Assembly: GCF_030908215.1 (NCBI RefSeq)
Contig: NZ_JAVFJK010000002.1
Span: 372,001 to 436,000 of the forward strand
Length of the DNA stretch: 64,000 bases
Origin: Sinomonas sp. ASV486
GTDB lineage: Bacteria; Actinomycetota; Actinomycetes; Actinomycetales; Micrococcaceae
Reading direction: 5' to 3'
Shown piece by piece: positions 1-6,522 of this stretch. A program made the position numbers and the translations under genes. The notes under the pieces were generated by a model. The model had not been told where the DNA came from, made no database searches, and saw only the letters and a program-made list of their open reading frames with translations. The number at the start of each line of letters is the position of its first letter. Position 1 is the stretch's first letter.

Positions 1-556
1 CGGTGATGAACATGATCTGGCTCGCGTCCGCGAAGACGCCGCCGATGAGCGGTCCCACCACCGAGGAGACGCCGAACACGGCGAGGAAGAAGCCCTGGTA
101 CTTGGCGCGCTCGCGCGGGGCGAGGATGTCGCCCATGATCGCGAGAGGGAGGGACATGAGCGCGCCTGCGCCGATGCCCTGGAAGGCACGGAACCCGGCG
201 AGCATGATCATCGACGTCGAGAACGAGGAAAGGAACGAGCCGAGGATGAAGACGGCGAGGCCGAAGATGTACAGCGGACGGCGCCCGAAGATATCGGACA
301 GCTTGCCGTAGATCGGCGTGGTGATGGTCGAGGTGATGAGGTAGGCCGTGGTGACCCACGCCTGCTCGTCGAGGCCGTGGAGGTCGTCGCCGATCGTGCG
401 GATCGCGGTGCCGACCACGGTCTGGTCGAGGGAGGACAGGAACATGCCTGCCATGAGGGCGTAGATGACCAGCATGATCTGACGCTGGGTCATCACCTCG
501 CCCGACGGCGCGGGGGCCGCGTTACGCGCGGACCGGCCGGACGCTGCTTGAGACAT
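1..556 (-). CDS. MFS multidrug efflux transporter, DHA2/EmrB type (N-terminal part only)
   Basis: The gene runs off the left edge, so only about 185 N-terminal residues are visible. They show a short polar leader, then membrane segments. Between helices 2 and 3 lies the MFS loop GKLSDIFGRRPLY (motif A), and a later segment carries a motif-C-like VVGPLIGG. The first helix, with SSLDQTVVGTAIRTIGDDL, is characteristic of the 14-helix drug:H+ antiporter family. It should sit in the inner membrane and export drugs by proton antiport; the substrate cannot be read from sequence. The ATG at 554-556 was chosen because it begins a normal leader, although its ribosome binding site is weak. TTGCAG/CTGCAA repeats about 60 bp upstream look like an operator. 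Confidence 0.88.
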   Translation of the reverse strand, partial: MSQAASGRSARNAAPAPSGEVMTQRQIMLVIYALMAGMFLSSLDQTVVGTAIRTIGDDLHGLDEQAWVTTAYLITSTITTPIYGKLSDIFGRRPLYIFGLAVFILGSFLSSFSTSMIMLAGFRAFQGIGAGALMSLPLAIMGDILAPRERAKYQGFFLAVFGVSSVVGPLIGGVFADASQIMFIT

Positions 557-613
557 GAGGGGTCCGAATCTCTCAGAGGGGGTTCAGGGTGCACTTAGTT
601 CGCCGAAGCAACT

Positions 614-645
614 TTGCAGGCTCTGCAAGTTTACACACTCTGCAA
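614..645. promoter_or_regulatory. Candidate operator upstream of the MFS efflux gene (TTGCAG-GCT-CTGCAA plus a third CTGCAA)
   Basis: A perfect 6-bp inverted repeat TTGCAG-GCT-CTGCAA is followed 11 bp later by a third CTGCAA half-site. It lies just upstream of the efflux gene in a locally AT-richer stretch. TetR- and MarR-type repressors commonly control such pumps through sites like this. The regulator gene is not in the visible sequence between this site and 733; it may lie beyond the left edge. Confidence 0.45.
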
Positions 646-732
646 GATTTCGGGAACGGGCGGTCGTGTGACTTCTGCTGCCCTCCGTCGATCCGCTTCA
701 CTCGCAGCCGCGGGCCCCCTGCTGAGGACCTG

Positions 733-1404
733 TTATGAGGCTGAAACGCGTGCCGAGAGGTCCTGGACGCGTTCGGCGATCTGGCTGAACGCCGCCTCGA
801 ACGCCGCCGGTGTCCCCACGGCGACGGGGTCCGGGATGGACCAGTGGAGCCGGTCGGAGGCGGGAAGCTCTTCGTGCGCCCGGTCGCAGACTGCGATCAT
901 CAGGTCGCCCTGCCGGACGGTGCCAGCAAGCATTTCGGGGTGCGACCCAGTGAGGTCGAGCCCGTGCCGCGCCGCGACGTCCTGGGCGCCCAGCGCGATG
1001 CCGTCCGCCGGGTGGGTGCCTGCAGAGGCGGAGGGGACGGGACTGGCTTGCTTCCAGAGCGCCTGGGCAAGCTGACTGCGGGCGGAGTTGGCGTAGCAGA
1101 CGAAGAGGACGCGGGGCGCGTGGACCGTTGCGGCCGCGAGGAGCCCTGCCGTCCCGGTCCGCACGAGCCTGACGTAGGTGCGCCGGCGGTCCGCCTCCGA
1201 GCGGTGGCGGCTGACCAGGCCCGCTGCCTCGAGCGTGCGCAGGTGGTGCGAGACGAGGTTGGAGGCCATGCCGAGCTCGGCCTGCAGCTCGGCCGGGGAA
1301 CGGTCCCCGAGCGCCAGCAGGTCCACGATCCGCAGCCGCGCGGGCTCACCGAGGGCCGCGTGCACGGCAGCCCGGCGCGTCAAGGAGATTAGCTCAGTGT
1401 TCAT
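733..1404 (-). CDS. ArsR-family regulator fused to a low-molecular-weight-phosphatase-type arsenate reductase
   Basis: The 223-residue protein has two parts. Residues 1-85 form an ArsR-like winged helix (LGEPARLRIVDLL, then a recognition helix around SNLVSHHLRTLEAAGL). Residues 97-223 are a low-molecular-weight protein tyrosine phosphatase/arsenate reductase domain with the P-loop C103-YANSA-R109 and a downstream DP motif for the general acid. The HTH part lacks the CxC arsenite site, so the sensing residue may be in the reductase half. The ATG at 1404 is preferred to upstream in-frame starts because homology begins there and a perfect palindrome ends two bases before it, leaving no room for a normal leader. 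It diverges from the aquaporin-arsC operon and probably controls both promoters. Confidence 0.85.
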   Translation of the reverse strand: MNTELISLTRRAAVHAALGEPARLRIVDLLALGDRSPAELQAELGMASNLVSHHLRTLEAAGLVSRHRSEADRRRTYVRLVRTGTAGLLAAATVHAPRVLFVCYANSARSQLAQALWKQASPVPSASAGTHPADGIALGAQDVAARHGLDLTGSHPEMLAGTVRQGDLMIAVCDRAHEELPASDRLHWSIPDPVAVGTPAAFEAAFSQIAERVQDLSARVSAS

Positions 1405-1406
1405 TG

Positions 1407-1420
1407 AGTCAATATTGACT
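1407..1420. promoter_or_regulatory. Perfect 14-bp palindrome AGTCAATATTGACT, probable ArsR-type operator
   Basis: The palindrome sits in the divergent region between the ArsR-reductase fusion and the aquaporin operon, two bases from the fusion's ATG. AT-rich palindromes of this kind are typical ArsR/SmtB operators. Its position implies a very short or absent leader on the fusion transcript and direct autorepression. Confidence 0.6.
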
Positions 1421-1512
1421 GGAATGACGTCCGTGGCGCAAGCTGGTCGCGAGCACCGGACTCCGTGGGAGCCGTCGCGCCAACGTTCGGCAAGACAGAG
1501 AGATATGAAGAC

Positions 1513-1626
1513 ATGCATGTGATGGGCCTGATCCTGACCTCCCCGCTGGTGGATGCCGTCTGCGGCCCGGCGCGGCCGAGGCTGGCGCAGTTCGTCAGCA
1601 CGCACGACGGCGGGGCCGCCGCGTGA
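1513..1626 (+). CDS. Small ORF translationally coupled to the aquaporin gene (37 residues)
   Basis: An ATG at 1513 opens a 37-codon frame that ends in TGA at 1624-1626. Its stop overlaps the aquaporin GTG start as GTGA, the same arrangement seen between the real genes downstream. The product begins MHVMGLILTSPLVDAV and has no recognised domain. A GAGAG tract lies about 12 bases upstream. It could be a leader peptide that couples translation, a relic of a deleted gene, or chance. I do not recognise a family. Confidence 0.3.
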   Translation: MHVMGLILTSPLVDAVCGPARPRLAQFVSTHDGGAAA

Positions 1627-2321
1627 GCGCGCTGGCCCGCCGGGTGGGGGCGGAGCTGGTTGGGACAGCGTTCCTGGTGATGGCGGTGGTCGGCTCCGGG
1701 GTCATGGCCTCGCGGCTCTCGCCCAACGACACGGGCTTGGCGCTGCTGGAGAACAGCATCGCCACCGGGGCCGCCCTGGTGGCGCTGATCGTCGCGCTGC
1801 AGCCGGTCTCGGCGTCCTTCAACCCGGTCGTGACCATCGTCGAGCGCCTGCTAGGGGTCATCGATACCCGCTCGGCGGCGGCGCTGATCGCCGCGCAGTT
1901 CGCCGGGGGGCTCCTGGGCACGGTCGTGGCAAACCTCATGTTCGGCCTCGACGCCGTCACCCTCTCCGCCCATGAGCGCACGGGTCCCGGGCTGTGGCTC
2001 GGCGAGGTCGTCGCGACCGTTGGCCTGCTCCTGGTCGTCTTCGGCACCGTCCGGTCCGGCCGCGCCGACCGGGTGGCGTTCGCCGTGGGCGGGTACATCG
2101 CCGCGGCGTACTGGTTCACGAGCTCGACCAGCTTCGCCAACCCCGCCGTCACGATCGCCAGGACCATCACGGACACGTTCGCCGGCATCGCACCTGCCTC
2201 CGCACCGGGCTTCATCGTGGCCCAGCTGCTCGGCGGCGCCCTGGGGCTGCTGCTCGTCCGGTTCCTCTACCCCACCGTTGTCAGCGCCGCGTCCGCGGCC
2301 GAGAAGGAAGTCATCTCATGA
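1623..2321 (+). CDS. MIP-family aquaglyceroporin of the arsenic operon (AqpS-like)
   Basis: This 232-residue membrane protein has the two half-repeats of the major intrinsic protein family. The first pore loop carries NPV at 67-69 instead of NPA. The second carries a canonical NPA at 173-175 with the conserved arginine at 180. About six helices flank these loops. In Sinorhizobium the AqpS channel replaces the ArsB pump and lets arsenite produced by ArsC leave down its gradient. The same role is inferred here because no ArsB or Acr3 gene is visible in the island. The GTG start overlaps the preceding small ORF, and its stop overlaps the arsC start as ATGA, so the genes form one operon. Confidence 0.88.
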   Translation: MSALARRVGAELVGTAFLVMAVVGSGVMASRLSPNDTGLALLENSIATGAALVALIVALQPVSASFNPVVTIVERLLGVIDTRSAAALIAAQFAGGLLGTVVANLMFGLDAVTLSAHERTGPGLWLGEVVATVGLLLVVFGTVRSGRADRVAFAVGGYIAAAYWFTSSTSFANPAVTIARTITDTFAGIAPASAPGFIVAQLLGGALGLLLVRFLYPTVVSAASAAEKEVIS

Positions 2322-2740
2322 GTGAATCCGCCCAGAACAAGCCGTCTGTCCTTTTCGTCTGCGTCCACAACGCCGGCCGGTCCCAGATGGCCGCCGCTTA
2401 CCTCAACCACCTCTCCGGCGGTCAGGTCGAGGTCCGCTCGGCCGGGTCGGAGCCCGCCGATAGGGTCAACCCCGCCGCCGTGGAGGCGATGCTCGAGGAG
2501 GGCATCGACATCCGTGCCGAGACCCCCAAAATCCTCACCACCGAGGCAGTCAAGGACTCCGACGTCGTCATCACCATGGGCTGCGGAGACACCTGCCCCA
2601 TCTTCCCGGGCAAGCGGTACGAGGACTGGGAGCTCGAGGACCCCGCAGGCAAGGGAGTCGACTCCGTCCGCCCCATCCGTGACGACATCAAGTCCCGCGT
2701 CGAGGCCCTCATCGCCGAACTCCTGCCCGCGGATGCCTGA
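2318..2740 (+). CDS. arsC: Arsenate reductase, low-molecular-weight phosphatase fold
   Basis: The 140-residue cytoplasmic enzyme should reduce arsenate to arsenite. It has the P-loop C15-VHNAG-R21 and a CGDTCP segment with C89 and C93, matching the redox cysteines of thioredoxin- or mycothiol-linked ArsC enzymes. An EDP motif in the DWELEDPAGK region supplies the acid. Length is normal for the family. The ATG overlaps the aquaporin stop, so reduction and export are translationally linked. In actinobacteria mycothiol/mycoredoxin is the likely reductant, but the sequence alone does not decide between that and thioredoxin. Confidence 0.92.
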   Translation: MSESAQNKPSVLFVCVHNAGRSQMAAAYLNHLSGGQVEVRSAGSEPADRVNPAAVEAMLEEGIDIRAETPKILTTEAVKDSDVVITMGCGDTCPIFPGKRYEDWELEDPAGKGVDSVRPIRDDIKSRVEALIAELLPADA

Positions 2741-2755
2741 GACAAGGGAGCAGCC

Positions 2756-3427
2756 ATGGCACCCCAGCCCAGCATGCACACTGACCAGCGGGTGCTCGAG
2801 CGCATCAGCGCCGATCTCTCCGCCCGCTTCGCCGGGACCTTCTCCCCCGAGACGGTTGAGCGGTACGTGTTCGAGTCCTACACGGCACTGGCCCGCACCG
2901 CCCGGATCCACAGCTACCTCACCGCGCTGACCGAGCACTTCGCCAAGGACCGCCTCACTGCCCTGGCCCAGTCCACCGGCGCCGCGCCCAAGGACGTGCC
3001 CGAGGTCCTGTTCGTGTGCGTGCAGAACAGCGGCCGCTCCCAGCTCGCCGCCGCCTACCTCCGCCACACAGCAGGGACCTCAGTGCACGTCCGCACCGCG
3101 GGATCAATGCCGGCATCAGAGGTCAACCCGGCCGTCGCGGCCCTCGTCGTCGCCCGCGGCTGGGACCTGGCCGAGGACTTCCCCAAGCCGCTCACCGACG
3201 ACGTCGTCCGCGCCGCGGACTACGTCATCACCATGGGCTGCGGCGATTCCTGCCCCATTTACCCCGGCAAGCACTACCTCGACTGGGCCGTCGAGGACCC
3301 GGCCACGCACCCGGACCAGCTCGAGGAAATCGCTGCCCAGATCACCGCCAGCGTCGATGCCCTCCTCGCCGAGATCCGCACAGCCGCCGACCACCACGCC
3401 ACCGCCGCCGAAGGGACCCGCCCGTGA
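2756..3427 (+). CDS. arsC: Arsenate reductase with N-terminal three-helix domain
   Basis: Residues 1-80 form a helical domain (HTDQRVLERISADL, then ETVERYVFESY) often found ahead of actinobacterial phosphatase-type reductases. Residues 82-223 repeat the ArsC fold with P-loop C88-VQNSG-R94 and CGDSCP (C162, C166). It is a second, longer arsenate reductase rather than a copy of the upstream gene. The ribosome binding site AAGGGAG lies five bases before the ATG, 15 bases after the upstream stop. The N-terminal domain may bind a partner or oligomerise the enzyme; that is inference. Its stop overlaps a short downstream ORF. Confidence 0.9.
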   Translation: MAPQPSMHTDQRVLERISADLSARFAGTFSPETVERYVFESYTALARTARIHSYLTALTEHFAKDRLTALAQSTGAAPKDVPEVLFVCVQNSGRSQLAAAYLRHTAGTSVHVRTAGSMPASEVNPAVAALVVARGWDLAEDFPKPLTDDVVRAADYVITMGCGDSCPIYPGKHYLDWAVEDPATHPDQLEEIAAQITASVDALLAEIRTAADHHATAAEGTRP

Positions 3428-3495
3428 CCAAGCCCTCGCCGATCGGTTCCCCTGCACCCGGACTGCCCTGGTCCACGGCCCGGAGGCCGCGCTGA
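3424..3495 (+). CDS. Short overlapping ORF after the second arsC (23 residues), possible truncated gene start
   Basis: A GTG at 3424 overlaps the arsC stop as GTGA and reads 23 codons, beginning MTKPSPIGSPAPG. Related ars operons often place a flavin disulfide reductase here. This stub could be what remains of such a gene after a deletion, but it is too short to show homology. Treat it as a candidate relic. Confidence 0.22.
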   Translation: MTKPSPIGSPAPGLPWSTARRPR

Positions 3496-3538
3496 CCTGA
3501 GCCGGGACCAGGCCGCGGACGAAGCCGACCGGGTTGCC

Positions 3539-3573
3539 ATATTCATCAGTGAATGTGAATATCGACATATGTC
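3539..3573. promoter_or_regulatory. ArsR operators: ATATTCA-N10-TGAATAT and GACATATGTC spanning the arsR start codon
   Basis: Two dyads lie back to back in an AT-rich pocket. The first is the inverted repeat ATATTCA-N10-TGAATAT (3539-3562). The second is the perfect palindrome GACATATGTC (3564-3573), whose centre contains the arsR ATG. No Shine-Dalgarno is present, so the transcript is probably leaderless and binding of ArsR would block its own promoter and start. Confidence 0.6.
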
Positions 3574-3925
3574 TATGTCTCTGGAGCTGACGCCCCTCCA
3601 GGCGGTGGCGTGCTGCCCGCCTCTGTCCCGGGAGCCGATGGGCTCCCCCGAGGCCGAGCGGATCGCTCCGCTGCTGAAGGCGCTGGGGGATCCGGTGCGG
3701 CTGCGCCTGATGTCCTTGGTGGCCTCGCACGAGGGCGGGGAGGCGTGCGTGTGCGACCTCAATGAGGCGTTCGAGCTGTCCCAGCCCACGATCAGCAGGC
3801 ACCTGAAGATCCTCCACGACGCAGGCCTGCTCGAACGGGACAAGCGTGGCGTCTGGGTGTACTACCGGGCGCGTACCGGCGCGCTGGAGGACCTGGCCGC
3901 ACTGATCGGCGGATCCCCGAGATGA
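3569..3925 (+). CDS. arsR: ArsR arsenite-responsive repressor
   Basis: This 118-residue SmtB/ArsR winged-helix protein has the core ALGDPVRLRLMSLV and recognition helix QPTISRHLKILHDAGLL. Thiols occur as C15-C16 near the N-terminus and as C60-V-C62 in the ACVCDL helix. The C15/C16 pair matches the arrangement reported for Corynebacterium glutamicum ArsR, where they bind As(III) with a cysteine from the HTH region. It should repress the downstream Cys-rich peptide and ArsA genes and release on arsenite. The operator overlaps the start codon. The ATG at 3569 is preferred to the one two codons later because the family N-terminus begins there. Confidence 0.92.
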   Translation: MSMSLELTPLQAVACCPPLSREPMGSPEAERIAPLLKALGDPVRLRLMSLVASHEGGEACVCDLNEAFELSQPTISRHLKILHDAGLLERDKRGVWVYYRARTGALEDLAALIGGSPR

Positions 3926-3972
3926 GTGTCCCGGCGCGAGTGGCTCCGCTGGTCGGGACCGGTCCCCCCTGA
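3922..3972 (+). CDS. 16-codon ORF overlapping the arsR stop (ATGA), doubtful
   Basis: An ATG at 3922 overlaps the arsR stop and reads 16 codons, starting MSVPARVAPLVG, to a TGA. It has the same overlap geometry as real gene pairs in this island. It may be a truncated start of a gene lost between arsR and the Cys-rich peptide, or chance. No homology can be judged at this length. Confidence 0.15.
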   Translation: MSVPARVAPLVGTGPP

Positions 3973-4026
3973 CGCCCGCGGCCCACCCGCACGCCACCGC
4001 CCGCTAGCCCCGAGAGGAGGTGCACC

Positions 4027-4092
4027 ATGGATACGTGCTGCTGCAACAACTCCTGCCAGAACGGATGCTGCGAGGACCAGGACTGCTGCTGA
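4027..4092 (+). CDS. 21-residue cysteine-rich peptide preceding arsA, putative arsenite/metal-binding peptide
   Basis: A perfect AGGAGG lies six bases before an ATG that reads 21 residues ending CCEDQDCC. Eight residues are cysteines (positions 4, 5, 6, 10, 14, 15, 20, 21), in vicinal pairs and a triplet, with acidic and amide residues between. The arsA ribosome binding site GAGAAGGA follows at its stop codon, so the two are co-translated. Vicinal cysteines bind As(III) tightly. By position it occupies the place where ArsD, the chaperone that delivers As(III) to ArsA, is found in other operons. A metallothionein-like or chaperone role is inferred. I know of no named family for it. Confidence 0.7.
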   Translation: MDTCCCNNSCQNGCCEDQDCC

Positions 4093-4103
4093 GAAGGACG
4101 GCG

Positions 4104-5870
4104 ATGATGCGATTCCTCCACGACCCGCCCCGGTTCCTCTTCTTCACCGGCAAGGGAGGCGTCGGCAAGACCTCCGTCGCCTGCGCGGCCGCCGTCGAGC
4201 TGGCCGAAGCCGGCAAGCGCGTGCTGCTCGTCAGCACCGACCCGGCTTCCAACATCGGCCAGGTCTTCGGGCTCTCCATCGGCAATACCATGACGCCGAT
4301 CCCCACCGTCCACGGCCTGTCGGCACTGGAGATCGACCCGGAGCAGGCGGCCGACGCCTACCGGGAGCGCATCGTAGCCCCCGTCCGCGGGCTCCTGCCC
4401 GAGGCCGAGATCGCGGGCATCGTCGAGGGCCTCTCCGGATCCTGCACCACAGAGGTTGCCGCGTTCGACGAGTTCACGGGCCTCCTCACCGACGACGCGG
4501 CCTACGGGGGCTACGACCACGTCATCTTCGACACCGCCCCCACTGGCCACACCATCCGTCTGCTGCAGCTGCCCGGCTCTTGGACGGACTTCCTCGCCGC
4601 CGGTGGCCAGGCCTCGTGCCTCGGTCCGATGTCCGGCCTGGACAAGCATCGCGAAACCTACGCCAGCGCCGTCAGTGCACTCACCGACCCGGAGCGGACC
4701 CGGCTGGTGCTGGTGGCACGCCCCCATGCCTCGGCTCTGGCCGAGACGGAACGGACTCTGGCCGAACTCGCCGGGATCGGCATGGCAGACGCCTACCTCG
4801 TGGTCAACGGCGTCATGCCAGCGGCCGCCGGCGACGAGCCGATCGCCGCGGCGCTGCGGGAACGCGAGGCCACAGCCCTGTCGGCCATCCCCGCCGCGAT
4901 TGCCCGCCTGCCGCGGGACGTCGTAGAGCTGAAGGCCGGGAACATCATGGGCCCCGAGGCGCTGCGTACGTTCTTCACCCCCGCACCGCCGGTGGACACG
5001 ACGGCCGGCGAGGGCGGGTACGTCCCGCTCCCGGACGCGCCCCTGACCGCGCTCGTGGACGAGATCGAGGCCGACGGCCATGGACTCGTCATGTGCATGG
5101 GCAAGGGCGGCGTCGGGAAGACGACGGTCGCCGCCGCGGTCGCGATCGCCCTCGCCGGGCGCGGGCATGAGGTCCTGCTCACGACGACGGACCCCGCCGC
5201 ACATCTCGACATGACCCTCAGCGGGAGCGCCGACCGGCTCGCCGTCGCCCGGATCGATCCTGCGGCTGCCCTCGAGCAGTACCAGAGCCGCGTCATGGAG
5301 ACCAAGGGCCGCAGCCTCGACGACGCCGGGCGGGCGGCCCTGGCCGAGGACCTCAAGTCCCCGTGCACCGCAGAGGTCGCGGTGTTCCAGCAGTTCTCGC
5401 GCGCCGTGCACGACGCCCGGCGGAAGTTCGTCGTCATGGACACCGCCCCCACGGGGCATACGCTGCTGCTCCTGGATGCCGCCGGCTCCTACCACCGCGA
5501 GGTCACCCGGCAGATGGGCGAAGGCAGCGTCGGGTACGTTACCCCGCTCATGCGGCTGCAGGACCCTACCCAGACGAAGGTCATCCTCGTCACCCTCGCC
5601 GAGACCACCCCCGTGCTCGAGGCGACCGCGCTCCAGCAGGACCTTCAACGGGCCGGAATCCACCCGTGGGCCTGGGTGGTCAACAACTCGATCGCCGCCG
5701 CGCGTCCCGAGTCGGCCTTCCTCCGCGCCCGCGCGGCCAGCGAAAGGGACCAGATCGAACGCGTGCAGGACCTTGCGGACAGGCTGGCGATCGTACCCCT
5801 CCTGGCCCAGGAGCCGGTGGGTATCGGGCGGCTGGGAGCCCTCACCGAGCCCATCGCCCAGCACGCCTGA
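4104..5870 (+). CDS. arsA: ArsA, arsenite-stimulated ATPase with two nucleotide-binding halves
   Basis: The 588-residue protein has two homologous halves. Each has a signature P-loop (FTGKGGVGKTS at about 14-24 and MGKGGVGKTT at about 332-341) and a DTAPTGHT switch (143-150 and 446-453). The three cysteines that coordinate As(III) in E. coli ArsA (C113, C172, C422) are present here as C114, C172 and C421, so the allosteric metalloid site is intact. ArsA normally powers the ArsB pump, which is missing from this window. It follows the Cys-rich peptide by 11 bases. The first of two adjacent ATGs was taken; the second, at 4107, is equally possible. Confidence 0.93.
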   Translation: MMRFLHDPPRFLFFTGKGGVGKTSVACAAAVELAEAGKRVLLVSTDPASNIGQVFGLSIGNTMTPIPTVHGLSALEIDPEQAADAYRERIVAPVRGLLPEAEIAGIVEGLSGSCTTEVAAFDEFTGLLTDDAAYGGYDHVIFDTAPTGHTIRLLQLPGSWTDFLAAGGQASCLGPMSGLDKHRETYASAVSALTDPERTRLVLVARPHASALAETERTLAELAGIGMADAYLVVNGVMPAAAGDEPIAAALREREATALSAIPAAIARLPRDVVELKAGNIMGPEALRTFFTPAPPVDTTAGEGGYVPLPDAPLTALVDEIEADGHGLVMCMGKGGVGKTTVAAAVAIALAGRGHEVLLTTTDPAAHLDMTLSGSADRLAVARIDPAAALEQYQSRVMETKGRSLDDAGRAALAEDLKSPCTAEVAVFQQFSRAVHDARRKFVVMDTAPTGHTLLLLDAAGSYHREVTRQMGEGSVGYVTPLMRLQDPTQTKVILVTLAETTPVLEATALQQDLQRAGIHPWAWVVNNSIAAARPESAFLRARAASERDQIERVQDLADRLAIVPLLAQEPVGIGRLGALTEPIAQHA

Positions 5871-5937
5871 TTCCGCTGGGGGCTCGGCCTTGATGCGGCG
5901 GCCCAGTTCCGCCTCAGCCGTGCGTGAGGACAGTGCG

Positions 5938-6417
5938 ATGAACCTGAACGTGTTCGCCGTGGCAGGCCTTGCGCGTCATCCCTGCCGCGGGTTGAATGCC
6001 ACCATGGGCGATCGCGACGAATTCCTGCGCTGGTTCGACACCGCCTGGCGGGATGCCGAGGTTGCGCTCCACAACGGTGATGCTGGGCCGAGGTTCGAGA
6101 CGTGGTCTGAGCGGGCACCGGTGACGCTCTTCGGCGCGTGGCGCAACGCCGAGGACCCGGCAGGCGCGCGCGAGGTCTTCCGAGAGCTGGCGCAGGCCTT
6201 CTCCCAAGCCACGTCCAGCGAAGTCGAGCTCATCGCGGCGGATGCGAGCGGTGACCTGGCATACACCGTCCAACGCGAGATCACGTCGACGATCGTCAAC
6301 GGCGAGCCTCGTCAATACGTCCTGCGGGTAACGCAGGTCTACCGCCGCGAGGACGGTAATTGGAAGGTCGTCCACAGACACGGCGACGAAGAACTGGGAG
6401 CCGACAAGGGGCCATGA
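5938..6417 (+). CDS. SnoaL-like/DUF4440 nuclear-transport-factor-2 fold protein
   Basis: The C-terminal 135 residues show the cone-shaped NTF2/SnoaL pattern: a helix DEFLRWFDTAWRDAEVALHNGD, then strands, ending in VTQVYRREDGNWKVVHRHGDE. Such proteins act as small-molecule isomerases or as unknown stress proteins, and no catalytic role can be assigned. GAGGA seven bases before the ATG at 5938 supports that start and gives 159 residues. The ATG at 6004 would give a more usual 137 residues but lacks a clear ribosome binding site. It follows arsA on the same strand, with no sign that it belongs to arsenic resistance. Confidence 0.72.
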   Translation: MNLNVFAVAGLARHPCRGLNATMGDRDEFLRWFDTAWRDAEVALHNGDAGPRFETWSERAPVTLFGAWRNAEDPAGAREVFRELAQAFSQATSSEVELIAADASGDLAYTVQREITSTIVNGEPRQYVLRVTQVYRREDGNWKVVHRHGDEELGADKGP

Positions 6418-6522
6418 CCCCCCGCCCGTCCTCTGGCACACCACCGGCTATCGCCGGGCGCACCGGCCCACTGGCCCGGATCAGCCGCGACCCGAAGCAG
6501 CAATATAGCTCGGGGCGTCCGG

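Noticed and set aside
614-1075. Plus-strand ORF of 153 codons opposite the ArsR-reductase fusion
   Set aside because: It is antisense to a gene with clear motifs and has no ribosome binding site or recognisable domain.
3116-3997. Minus-strand ORF of 293 codons across arsC and arsR
   Set aside because: It is a shadow frame opposite two well-supported genes on the plus strand.
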